A stretch of DNA of 64,000 nt from assembly GCA_028583415.1 (NCBI GenBank), contig CM053265.1:38025597-38089596 (forward strand), given 5' to 3'. The DNA comes from Protea cynaroides. Lineage: Eukaryota; Streptophyta; Magnoliopsida; Proteales; Proteaceae. This document shows positions 41,950 to 53,025 of the stretch, in pieces. Positions within the stretch are counted from its first letter, which is position 1. Every line of letters begins with the position of its first letter. The position numbers were made by a program, and so were the translations under genes. The notes below the pieces were generated by a model. It was not told the origin of the DNA, searched no databases, and worked only from the letters and a program-made list of their open reading frames with translations.

Positions 41950-43275
41950 TCAAGAAGCTGGAGGCGAAGGAGGAGGCGGTGCCTCACGGTCTCTGTCGTA
42001 GTCCTCAGCATAGACTTTAGTCAACCATGCTACCTAGGTCTGGGTCGTCTGTAGACTAGCTGTAAGACCGGCTATCCTCTGATCAGTCGCACGCTGCACC
42101 TCTAGGAGCTCTCCCATCTGCGCATCTGATGAGTGTTGAGCAGCCAACAGATTATCCATCCTCAGATCAGATCTGCGCTGAGCATCCCTGATCTCCTTCA
42201 GCATCTCCATCATGGCTGAAGGTGGAAGTGAAGGATCAGCTGAATGGGAAGGACCAGCCTCAGGAGCAGGAGCCGCCACATAAGAAGTACCAACTCCAGC
42301 CGCATGTGTAGGTGAAGGCGGTGGTATCGAGTCGATGTCCATATACATATGATCGTCATCGTCAACCGGATCCACATGAGCTCTAGCAGCAGCAGCAGTA
42401 GCCTCAGCATCAGCCATCTCAACCCGAGTGTGAGGGCGCACCATCACGTTCCTCTCCTCATCACTAACCTCAGCATCTCGCAGCCCCATCTTGTAGATAG
42501 CCTCCCAATCTAGAGGCGACGAGAAGGTCTTCTCCTGGATCTTCTCATCTACCAGATCCACCCCCAGACGGGTCAGCAACACTGTAATCATGCGTCCATA
42601 GGGTAGATTACCCCTATGACCGGACAATGTAGCACTAATCATCGTCCCCATGATGATGTAAGGAAGGCAGACCAGCTGGTGAGTGAAAATGCTATAAATC
42701 AGAAACTGTGTCAGCTGAGAGACCCTCTCATAGTGCCCACTCTGTGGGATCAGATTATGCTGGATAATCTTACAGAAGACTCGTGGAGCTGGACGCAAGT
42801 AACAGGCTCTCATCTGCCAACGATCAGGACGGAGCAACTAGTTGTCGATCTCTGCCCTCATCTCCATCTCAACAAACTGTGGCTCTCCCGGCGCACAGTA
42901 CACCATGGGGCCATCATAGGGAATGCCCAACAGATCGGCCAGCGGGCAATAATCAAAAGAAATGTGCACCCCCTTGACGTAACTGGTGATGCGCAACTCC
43001 TGACCATGCTCAACATCGTTGTAATTCCCCACCACCTGGAGATTACAATAGAACTGGCGCACCAAATCTGGACATGTGCACGCGTCGTATGTGATGACAG
43101 GGAGCCACCCCATATCACCAAATGCTCCCTCTACATTGAACAAGGCTAGCTCAACCAAGTTCACCATTCGACCCCCTTCCACTTTCTTACGGGCTTAGTC
43201 AGCATACTGTGCCTCGGCTTCATTCGAACGGAAGCGAAGTGGATCACGCACTCTGGGTACTTTGGTACGAGCCAT
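41950..43275 (-). pseudogene. Antisense leader gene of element E (442 codons, three stops)
   Basis: ATG 43275 (MARTKVPRVRDPLRFRSNEA), stop 41950-41952. The frame is continuous over 1326 nt, with only three nonsense codons: TAA near 43195, TAG at 42838-42840 (CAG to TAG) and TAG near 42033. It is the best-preserved length. It has an N-terminal domain with RQFYCNLQVVGNYNDVEHG and SYVKGVHISFDY, and a middle domain to about residue 270. The acidic linker MYMDIDSIPPPSPTH follows. The coiled-coil C-terminus contains three related ~15-residue units (RSDLRMDNLLAAQ, SSDAQMGELLEVQ, ATDQRIAGLTASLQ). It ends EAPPPPSPPAS. The lack of indels suggests the frame was under selection until recently. Function unknown. 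Confidence 0.82.
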
Positions 43276-43280
43276 AGTAT

Positions 43281-43406
43281 CTGCAAAACAAGAAAAAGAA
43301 AGGAAACAAGGAGTTAATAGGATAAAAATCCGAAATATGATATAATAACGACGTAAGTTGACCATAAAGCCCATTCCTCATCATATATGTGGGCATAAGG
43401 ACTTAC
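43281..43406 (-). other. 5'UTR intron of the E antisense gene (126 nt)
   Basis: Donor CTTC|GTAAGTCC and acceptor TGTTTTGCAG on the minus strand, five bases before the ATG. Confidence 0.65.
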
Positions 43407-43876
43407 GAAGGTTTAAACATATCCTACGACCCACATGCAGTAGGAAATTTTAACTGACGATGTCCAATTTGAAGAAATTCAAGAAAAATTGAAATTTTTG
43501 ACAAATTAGGGCAAAAAGAGAAAATTTCAAGTTTCTCGATAACCAACCGATGAAACTCAAAAATGTTTGAGGGCTTTCATTCCTCGAGACACCAATAACA
43601 AAACCCCCCAATAGAAATCGAATTTTTATGGTTGGAAAAAGTTTAATTTGGAAAATACAAGTTAAACGTGCGAAAACCTAGAAATAGAAACCTAAAAACA
43701 GGTAAAAATGGGAAGACATACCTGTAGTGATGACGTGGACGTCGAAACCCGGAGTTAAACCGATCCAAAACAATAGAGTAGCACTGTAGCAACTCAGAGA
43801 AGAGAGACGAGTCGAAACGGAGGAGGAATAGTGAGAAATGACTCAGAATCGGATCTTAAAAATCTGATTTTTGGTC

Positions 43877-44080
43877 CGAGGGTCAGACAATTCGACTAGC
43901 ACAATTGACCCTCGAATCGACCCTCCCATCGACCCTCGGCTCTCGAGAATCTGACAGAAAACTAAGGGTCGGATACCCATCGACCCTCGCATCGACCCTC
44001 AGCTCTCGGGAAGAACAGGTCATTCCCAGGGTCGGAAACTAAGGGTCGGACATACCAGTGACCCTCACCATCGACCCTGC
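43877..44080. repeat. Motif array upstream of the E antisense gene
   Basis: About a dozen GGGTCGGA / ATCGACCCTC units beside a CTTAAAAATCTG box (about 43855-43866). It has the same motif type as the E LTR arrays. The rest of 43407-44216 is AT-rich leader with a gag splice acceptor at 44191. Confidence 0.8.
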
Positions 44081-44216
44081 ATAGAAAAGACAGAATTTTT
44101 TTTATAAAATGAGCTAGAATTGGAATTGATTATTGGTTAGCGTGCCTACATGAAATATAAATGACTTCTCACCTATTTTGATGATTTTCAGGCACCACCA
44201 ATTAGCGAAAGGAATT

Positions 44217-45459
44217 ATGTCTGGACGTAGGGTGACCCGACGGACCAAAAATGCAGTCCCACCACCACCACCCGTGGAGGAGACTAGTCAAGAGAACAAT
44301 TATGCCCCAGGAAATCCAGAACCGGCAAACCCTACAAATTTGCCACCTCCACCACCAGAGCTGGCAACAGTGGTGATGAACCTGGCACAACAGCTGCAGC
44401 AGATGCAACACGCAAAGGCTCAAATGCAGGTTGCCATGGGAATTATGTTCCAAGCCACTCAGGCCGCACCCATGCACACTGGACAAGCTAGTGCAGCCCC
44501 GGTGGGTAACCACCCAGCTCATCAGACCCCTCAACAATCGACTGCATAGATTCTAGTGCAGGTACCGGAAGCAGCTCAAGGGAATTACCACAATCCACCC
44601 TATATGTTCGGGGCAAACCCCCAGAATCAACTGGACCACTCCCGACTAGTGGAGAGATTTTTGAAGATGAAACCCAGAGAATTCAACGGCAAGCCGTCTG
44701 ATCCATTGTGGCCCGCCCATTGGATAGACGAGATGGAGAGAAAATTTCTCATGATGACTATCACAGAGGAAAAGAAAGTACTATGTGCCACCTTCGTGCT
44801 CAAGGGCGACGCACACCATTGGTGGAAATCCACGAAGACATATTTACTGGCCAAGCACGCCCTACTGACTTGGGCTACATATAAAGAAGCATTCTTCGAG
44901 AAATATTTTCCACGAAGCTTCAGAGATTCGATGGAGAAGGAGTTCCTGAGCTTGTACCAGGGACAAATGAATGTAGATTCATACCAACAGCGTTACGAAG
45001 AGCTGTTTTTCTTTGCACCGGCTAGCATCCAAGAAGAAGATACCAAAACCCGTAGATTCGTCGCGGGACTAAGAGGAAGCATCAGAGAAAATGTTCTAGG
45101 CTTAGAGAAGAGAATTTACAACGAAGCTGTCCAGATTTCTCGAGTAATTGAATCGAGCCAGAAGGAGAGTTACCTTACTCAGAATAGAGGCATCAAGAGA
45201 CCAGCCGAAAACTCCTACAACGGAGGCAATAACAGGACGTATAAACCTTTCCGTCCTCAGAATTTTAATGCTGCAACCAAGACTACTGCAGTAGCTCAAC
45301 CTCAGCCAAAGCCAAATTCTGAAGTCCTGAGGTGTTTTAACTGCAACCAACCAGGGCATATGGCAAGGGAGTGCCCTAAGCCCAAGAAGCAATTCCATCA
45401 GGGATGGGTATATGCTGTTACTTCCGAGGATGCGGCCGCATCACCCGATGTGGTCACAA
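44217..45459 (+). pseudogene. gag: Gag of element E (nearly open)
   Basis: ATG 44217 (MSGRRVTRRTKNAVPPPPP). It is open to a stop at about 44547 (TAG) and open again from 44556 to the gag end, so it has a single early interruption. Gln-rich helix (AQQLQQMQHAKAQMQVAMG). Capsid: KPREFNGKPSDPLWPAHWID, GDAHHWWKST, YQQRYEELFFFAPASIQEED and GLRGSIRENVLGLEKR. Intact CCHC finger CFNCNQPGHMAREC (about 45334-45375). The reading then passes into the intron and stops at 45510-45512. It is the best-kept gag in the window. Confidence 0.92.
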
Positions 45460-45529
45460 GTATGACTGAAACTTTTAAAGTTGTAATTACATTGAATGAG
45501 CACGTAGACTAAGTACAGATAAATCACAG
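45460..45529 (+). other. Gag-protease intron of element E (70 nt)
   Basis: GTCACAA|GTATGACT to AAATCACAG|GTATTG, with GTAGACTAAG about 20 nt before the 3' end. Splicing gives an in-phase junction to VPINGVPARVL of protease. Confidence 0.7.
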
Positions 45530-48500
45530 GTATTGTACCTATAAATGGCGTACCCGCCAGAGTACTCTTCAATTCCAGAGCTACTCATTCATTTATATCT
45601 GTGTCATTTGGAAAGAACACCAAATTACCCATCAAAACATTAGACTACAAATTACTTGTACGGTCACCGATGGGTTAGAAGTGGAACTAGAGAAAGGTTA
45701 TGGACCATGTCCAGTTCTCATTGGAGAGAAGACTTTAGATGCAACCTTGATACAACTTGAGATGGCAGACTTTGATGTCATCTTGGGAATGTACTGGTTA
45801 GCTCGGCATTCTGCAAATTTATTATGCGCCGAAAAGAAGCTAACGTTCCAAGACAAAGAAGGAGCAGAATTAAGTTTCTCGGGAACCAAACTTCCCCGGA
45901 GACGCAGGCTCATACTTTCAGCATTAAAAACTAAGAAGTGCCTTGACAAGGGAGCAGTTGGGTATCTAGTGTCAGTGGTCGACCTAACCAAGGAAGCACC
46001 ACGAATGGAAGACCTTGACGTCGTGCGGAATTACCCTGACGTATTTTCGGAGGAACTACCCGGATTACCACCCGATCGGGCCACAGAGTTTGTAATAGAC
46101 CTGATACCTGGAGCCGCACCCGTATCAAAAGAACCTTATAGAATGGCTCCTACGGAACTGAAGGAATTAAAAGTGCAACTACAAGAACTGCTGGACAAGG
46201 GTTATATTCGACCCAGTATATCTCCATGGGAGGCACCGGTGTTGTTCGTAAAGAAGAAGGATGGTAGCGTTCGATTATGTATCGACTATCGTGAGTTGAA
46301 TAAACTGACAATCAAGAATCGATATCCACTACCTCGGATCGATGACTTGTTCGATCAGTTACAAGGGGCAAAAGTATTTTCAAAGATCGATCTTCGATCA
46401 GGCTATCATCAGCTGAAGATTAAAGAAGGTGATATTCCGAAGACAACATTCAGGACCAGATATGGACATTATGAATTTTTGGTTATGTCTTTCGGATTAA
46501 CTAATGCACCGGCAACGTTCATGGAACTTATGAACCGAGTTTTCCACGATATGTTGGATACGTCGGTTATAGTATTTATTAATGACATATTGGTATATTC
46601 CAAGGATAAGGAAACTCATATCAAGAACCTAAACGCAGCCCTATAGCGTTTAAGGAAAGAGAAGCTATATGTCAAATTTTCAAAGTGCGAGTTTTGCCTA
46701 AGTAAAGTCGCCTTCCTAGGCCATGTAGTATCCGCTGAAGGAATCAAAGTGGATCCCAGCAAGATCGAGGCTATTGTAAAGTAGGAAGCGCCAAAGAGCG
46801 TTTCAGAAATCAGAAGTTTTCTGGGTCTAGCTGGTTATTATCAGAGATTCATAGAAGACTATTCTCGGATTGCCATACCTCTCACCAGTTTGACTAAGAA
46901 AGGTGAAAAGTTTGTGTGGACCGATAAATGTGAGAAGAGTTTCCAAACACTGAAGACCAGATTGATATCCGCTCTAATTTTTACTATTCCTATTCCAAGA
47001 CAGACGTTTACCTTATACACCGATGCGTCGAGATTAAGATTGGGATGTGTGCTTATGCAAGGAGAGAAAGTAATTGCTTATGCTTCAAGACAGTTAAAGG
47101 TTCATGAGAAAAATTACCCCACTCATGATCTGGAGCTAGCGGCAGTAGTACATGCTGTCAAGATATGGAGACATTACTTATACGGAGAGAAATTCTAGAT
47201 TAAGTCGGACCATAAAAGTCTTACTTATCTATTTAATCAGAAAGAGTTGAATATGAGACAAAATAGATGGCTGGAATTATTAAAAGACTATGATTGTGAT
47301 ATCCAGTATCATCCGGGAAAGGCGAACGTGGTAGCAGATGCATTGAGCAGAAAAGCAATGATCAAATCTCAAGGAGAAGTCAGCACGACTGCAGCAATGT
47401 GTACTACCGGAATGATATTTAATCACGGCAACGAACAGTATGTGATAGATAAAATGGATGAATCAGCCAACCAAGGGTTTATTCATCGATTTTCAAATAT
47501 GTTCGCGGCATTGAAGATTATACCGAATATAGTGGATGAAGTGAAGACAGCTATCAAAGCAGATCCTTATTTGAGAACAGTACAATAAGATATTGAGAAA
47601 GGTAGGACTAACCCTGAGTTCACCTTGGATGACGAGAAGGTACTGAGATACAAAGGAAGAATATGTGTACCTGAAACAGAAAGTATGGACATTAGACACC
47701 GACTGATGAAAGAAGCCCATACCACCATCTACTCGATACATCCTAGAAGTAGAAAAATGTATCATGATCTAAAAAAATTATATTGGTGGAGGGGAATGAA
47801 AGCAGATGTAGCCAAGTTCGTGTCTCAATGCCTAAATTGTCAGAAAGTAAAGGCTGAACGACAAAGACCCGCTAGACTGTTACAGCCATTACCGGAACCA
47901 GCATGGAAATGGGACTGCATCACTATGGACTTCGTCACAGGACTACCATTGACTCCTCGAGTAGTTGACGCAGTTTGGGTGATTGTGGACCGTCTGACTA
48001 AAACAGCTCACTTTATACCTATACGACCATAGTATACACTGGAAAGGTTAGCAAAGCTGTATGTGGATAATATTGTTCGATTACATGGTGTTCCAGAAAG
48101 CATTGTGTCCGATAGAGATCCACGATTTACTTCCAAATTTTGGGAAGGACTGTCAAAGGCTATGGGTACAATACTAAAGTTTAGTACTACATTCCACCCA
48201 CAGACAGATGGACAGTCAGAACGTACAATCCAGATTCTAGAAGATATGCTACGAGCATGTGTGATTGATTTAAAAGGATCATGGGATGAAAAGTTACCAT
48301 TGATCGAGTTCGCTTATAATAACAGCTATTAGGCCACAATACATATGTCACCATATGAAGCACTGTATGGCCGAAAGTGTCGAACTCCCTTGTTTTGGAA
48401 TGAAGTTGGAGAACGTAGTATTGTTGGACCGGTATTTGTTGAAGAGACTTGTCGAGTGGTCGACATCATAAAGGAAAGAGTGAGAACAGCTCAGAACTAT

Positions 48501-49019
48501 CAGAAGCAATATGCAGATACTCGACGAAGAGATCTGGAGTTCGCAGTAGGTGATAAAGTATTTTTGAAGGTATCGCCCATGCGAGGATTGAAGAGGTTCG
48601 GACAGAAAGAGAAATTAAGTCCATGATATGTCGGGCCGTATGAAATTCTGGCTAAGCGTGGAAAAGTAGCTTATCAGTTAGCACTACCACCATCTATGTC
48701 AAGTGTACATGACGTATTTCACATTTCCCTATTGAAGAAGTATGTCAAGGACCCAACACATGTCTTGACAGTGGATTTGCCGGAATTGACTGATGATTTG
48801 ACATTTGAAGTAACACCAAAAGAAATCACTAGTCGAAAGGTTCAACGTCTACGTAACAGAGATATCTATTATGTTAAGGTCACATGGAAAAATAGAGACA
48901 TGGAAGAAATTACATGGGAAGAAGAAAATGCTATGAGAAAGCAATACCCTTACTTATTTGATTCAGAAGGTATGTACAATTTCGAGGACGAAATTTTTAT
49001 AAGTTGGGGGGAGTTGTAA
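45530..49019 (+). pseudogene. pol: Pol of element E: PR-RT-RNaseH-INT-chromodomain
   Basis: The protease active site is NSRATHSF (D to N and G to R, about 45569-45592). A one-base loss near 45673 shifts the frame. RT is open from 45681: CIDYRELNKLTI, and FINDILVYSKD with one catalytic Asp changed to Asn. Stops: TAG 46644 (CAG), TAG 46785 (TGG), TAG 47197, TAA 47586 (the B site), TAG 48030, TAG 48330 and TGA near 48625. The integrase keeps the HHCC finger, MDFVTGLPLTP, SDRDPRFTSKF and HPQTDGQSERTIQ. The end has the chromodomain-like VQRLRNRDIYYVKVTWK and EEITWEEENAMRKQYPYLF, running through the PPT to TAA 49017-49019 in the LTR. Confidence 0.93.
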
Positions 49020-51321
49020 GACCCGTGTCAATCTAACCCGGTCTTACCACCTTGAACCAGGTTTACCCATCATGGTCGAGTCAAATGGACCAAGGGCGTG
49101 AAGGAGATCGAGATCCCAGGTATCAAATCGACCCAAAAATACTTAAAATAGGGGAAGGGTCGCATACCCAGCTAAGCAGGGTCGGACCTCCCAAAACAAA
49201 AAGTCAGACCCTCAGTTTTGAAGGGAGGGTCGGACAGCTTAAGACCCTAGGGTCGATGGGATCATCGACCCTCCCATCGACCCTTGGTTACCGCAGAAAA
49301 TAGAAATTAGGAAATTTCTATATTTTCGAATGGGATTCTTTCCAAATCTCAGAAGGACTTATTTAGGATGTTCCTAGTCTTTTTAAAGGACATCCCTAAG
49401 CCACTTTCACTCCTTTCACAACCCTAATTGAATTGAGAGAAAGAGAGGAGAAGGAAAAGAGGAAGAAAAGAGGCAAGCAAGAGAACTTAGCAAAAAGGAA
49501 AAGAATTTCAGAGAAGGAGTAATCTTCTCAAGTATGGATACTAATTCCATGAATTTCTACAAACCTTTGGTTAGTAATTGTTGAGAGGGTGTTCTCGAAG
49601 AAACCCAAACCACCAATCTATGGTTAGGTTTCCATGGAAAACCATAGAAGAATGCATGAAAGCTATCTAGGTGGGTTATACATGGTTTCAGACCATGGAA
49701 TGAATGTAGAATGGAATGTAGGAGCAAGCCTTAGGATTCCAAACACGAATAATGGATTAAAAGAGGGAATTGGACCAAAGTGCACCAAGGTTCGCACCCA
49801 GGGTCGATAGACCATCCGACCCTAGGTATTCATGACCATCGACCCTCAACATTCGGGAAGTTTAGAAAGAGGGAAGGGTCGATAGACCCATCGACCCTAG
49901 CATCGACCCTACCTCCGACCCTCAGTTAACAGCATGGTTTTTAATTCCGAATAAATTCTAATTAAATTCTATCGACTTTGTTAGGTCTTCTAGCAATATA
50001 ATAACACTATAAAGGTGATTCTAAAGCTTGGAAAAGTATCTATTAGCAAGCTAAGGTGAGGAACCTTAACTCGAAACTAAATTGGTTAATAATAAACTGT
50101 TTTCTATTTTCTTGAGTCCTATGCTATGCTTGATTCTATGCGAGTATGTTTGTAATGTGCATACAACATGCCATCCAATATTTCTATTACTTGTTCATGC
50201 ATATTTACTTTATTGTTTATAACATGATGATGATGATGATAGGAATAGGCATGTGCTTGTATGTGTGTGGTTGATGTGCTTGATGCGAGCGAGTATCAGG
50301 GGAGGTGTGATGAGAACATCAATAAACGTTAACCTTTGGCGGGTCTCAGCACTTTAGCTCTAACTCTAACTCAAGTCTTGTGCATTAGCATCATCGTATC
50401 GCCATTACTTTAGTAGAACTATTATGTCGTAGAGTATCAGGGGAGGTGGTCTCGGTCCTTGTAGTCTCTGACTCTATCAGGGGGCCTTAGCTCTATCTCT
50501 ATGGGCATTCTGAGGGATGCTGGGGTGAGGCCTTGGATACACTTTTTGGCATTAGGATTGGTTAGTTGCAAGCCCAGTTTGCAGCCCTTGCCAATAGGGG
50601 CTTACGTGTTGGTATGGAAATATATAGCAATAACCGTTAACCTTTGTTATATACTGTTCATGATTGGGTGCATGTGGGTTGACGATAAACGTGATCTTCG
50701 GGTAATGTCACACACTCGTGTGTAGAGGCGGAGTCAATAAACGCAACCTTTGGCTACCTAAACCTTTCTATTGCATACTGCAAACTTTAAAACAGGACCA
50801 AAGATATAAATTGACTTTTTGCATGCATATGTATTGTTGCATTGTTTTGGCTACTCACTGAGCCGTGTTGTGTGCTCACCCCTCGACGTCGAATATTTTT
50901 AGTTGATGATGCAGGTTATACGGTTGAAGATTTTGAAAATGCTTCTGCGTACGGGACGGTAGCGGCGATGGAAGCTGAAGCTGAAGTGGATACACACGAC
51001 TCTTCTTGCGAGTACAACTCGTGTGTATTTGATTAGACATTTTATAGGTTTCTTTATTGGATTTATTCAGACATGTATTTGATATTTAATATTTATGTCT
51101 CAGTTGAATACAGAATAATTTGCTATTAAATTATTAATATCATTTAGTTTCTCAGTTCATCTTATTATAAGATTTCCGTTATTGTGTATTACTCTGATTA
51201 TGATTATGGATATGTGCAAGTTGGATAACGCGGGGATAGCCTATTTGAGATCCTGGTTGAACCGTTGATTATTTAGCGGTTCATCACACCATTCTGGTTA
51301 GAGCAAAATTGGGGTGTGACA
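49015..51321 (+). repeat. Element E 3' LTR (2307 bp)
   Basis: It follows the PPT AAGTTGGGGGGAGT. Arrays 49156-49288 and 49790-49923. Its TATA position reads TTTTTAAA (49380-49387) instead of TATTTAAA. A single extra AAACGTTAACC repeat is retained near 50325. Confidence 0.94.
50903..51036 (+). CDS. LTR-encoded mini-ORF in the E 3' LTR
   Basis: As in the 5' LTR but SCEYNSCVFD: the middle Cys of the tail is Tyr. TAG 51034-51036. The acceptor-like site is intact. Confidence 0.45.
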
Positions 51322-51338
51322 AATGTATTGGAACCTAC

Positions 51339-51464
51339 GTAAATCCTCCTGCCCACGTGTATGGGTGACAAGTGAGGCTTTTGGCCAACTTACGTCGTTA
51401 TAATGTCAAATTTTGGATTTTTATCTTATTAACTCATTATTTGTTTTGCTTTCCTATTTGGCAG
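51339..51464 (+). other. 5'UTR intron of the D antisense gene (126 nt)
   Basis: Donor CTAC|GTAAATCC and acceptor CTATTTGGCAG, 5 bases before ATG 51470. It lies 18 bases from the E insertion, which separates it from its promoter array. Confidence 0.65.
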
Positions 51465-51469
51465 ATACC

Positions 51470-52751
51470 ATGGCTTGTACCAAGGTACCCAGAGTTTGTG
51501 ATCCACTTCGCTTCTGCTCCAACGAAGCCGAGGCATAGTATTCCTACTACGCTCGTAAGAAGGTAGAGGGTGGTCGTATGGTGAACTTGGCTGAGTTAGC
51601 CTTGTTCAACGTGGAGAGGGCCTTTGGTGATATGGGGTGGCTCCCTGTCATCACTTACGATGCTTGCACATGCCCGGATTTAGTGCGACAGTTTTATTGT
51701 AATCTCCAGGTGGTGGGGATTACAATGATGTGGATAGGGGTCACGAGCTACGCATCACAAGCTATGTCAAGGGGGTGAACATTTCATTCGATTATCGGCA
51801 GCTGGCTGACCTACTAGGCATCCCCTATGATGGCCCCATGGTTTACAGTGCTCCTGAAGAGCCCCAGTTCGTTTCCACAGAGATGTGGGCTGAGATTGAT
51901 AGTCAGCTACTATGACCTGATCGCTGGCAGATAAGAGCTTGCTATATGCGTCCGGCTCCACGGGTCTTTTGCAAGATTATCCAGCATAATCTGATTCCAC
52001 AGAGTGGCCATTATCAGAGGGTTTCTCAGCAGACCTAGTATCTTCTGTACAGCATTTGCACTAGACAGCCCGTCTGCCTTCCTTACATCATCATGTGGAC
52101 TATGATCAGTGCCACATTGCCCAGTCATAGGGGTAATCTACCCTATGGACGTATGATCATTGTTCTGCTTACCCGCCTAGGGATTGATTTGGTGGATGAA
52201 AAGATTCAGGAGAAAACCTTCTCGTTGCCTCTAGATTGGGAGGCTATCTGCAAGATCGGTATGCGGGATGCCCAAGTCAGTGACGAGAAGAAGAACGAGA
52301 TGGTGCGCCCTCACACTCACATCAAGATTGCTGACGCTGAGGCAGCTGCTGCCGCTGCTAGAGTTCATGCGGATCCTGCCGATGACGATGATCGCATGTA
52401 TATGGATGTCAACTTTATACCACCACCTTCACCCACGCATGTGGCTGGAGCTGGTACTTCCGCTGCGGCGGGTCCTGCACCCGAGACTGGTCCTTCTCAT
52501 GCGGCTGGTCCTTTACGCCCACCTTCTGATATGATGGAGATGTTGCATGAGATCAGAGAAGCTCATCGCAGATCTGATCTGAGGATGGAGGGCTTCTATA
52601 CCCCCAACGTCGGACTGATCAGTGGGTGGCTGATCTCACAGCTAGTCTTCAGGCGACTCAGACTCAGGTGGCCTGGTTGACTAGAGTCTATGCCGAAGAT
52701 TATGACAGAGATCGTGAGGCACCGCCTCCTCCTTCACCTCCAGCTTCTTGA
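51470..52751 (+). pseudogene. Antisense leader gene of element D
   Basis: ATG 51470 (MACTKVPRVCDPLRF), stop TGA 52749-52751. Defects: TAG near 51536, an indel near 51718, TGA near 51914 (CGA) and TAG near 52036. The stretch 52093-52600 is open, with SHRGNLPYGRMIIVLLTRLG, DWEAICKIGMRDAQVSDEKK, the acidic MYMDVNFIPPPSPTH linker and Ala-rich segments. Another indel near 52598 precedes the tail (DLTASLQATQTQVAWLTRVY, EAPPPPSPPAS). The coiled-coil has fewer ~15-residue units than in E. It runs on the plus strand because D is inverted. Confidence 0.8.
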
Positions 52752-52774
52752 TTGTATTTATTTTCTTTGTACTA

Positions 52775-52808
52775 TAGAGTAACTGTTTGGGTTATGGACT
52801 GTACTCTG
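52775..52808 (-). ncRNA. Leader stem-loop, D
   Basis: Seen on the minus strand as CAGAGTA...TACTCTA. The outer stem is kept; the inner GTCC/GGAC stem is lost (GGAC to AAAC). It lies 203 bp from the PBS. Confidence 0.55.
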
Positions 52809-53010
52809 CTTTAGTTTTGTATATATGTTTGTTTCTCTCCCATTGTATGTAAAATTGTTTCCCCTTTAATAGATGCATTATTCTATTTTTAAATTGGTCT
52901 CAAACATCATTTGTGCTTACAATGTGTTAATATTACTGTTTTTACTTTCATCCTATCTCAGTTCACAATTCTCTTGAATGTATGCTACTTCAGCGGATAG
53001 GGCCAGAGAT

Positions 53011-53022
53011 GCTCTGATACCA
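53011..53022 (-). other. Primer binding site of element D
   Basis: TGGTATCAGAGC on the minus strand, 3 bases from the LTR end at 53026. Confidence 0.9.
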
Positions 53023-53025
53023 AGT

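Larger units (their letters stand above)
39380..51321 (+). mobile_element. Element E: full-length chromovirus (11.9 kb) inserted in D's leader
   Basis: TG at 39380 to CA at 51321; target copies AATAT (39375-39379) and AATGT (51322-51326) differ by one base. The two LTRs (39380-41674, 49015-51321) are of similar length with scattered differences. The gene order is complete. It is inactive: the protease active site is NSRA, the RT site reads FINDIL, and there are at least eight stops in pol. It lies opposite to D, between D's motif array and the first intron of D's antisense gene. Confidence 0.94.

Noticed and set aside
51322..51338. A second, separate retroelement starting at 51322
   Set aside because: The sequence continues D's leader: target copy AATGT, then the antisense gene's 5' intron donor, and later D's PBS and 5' LTR.
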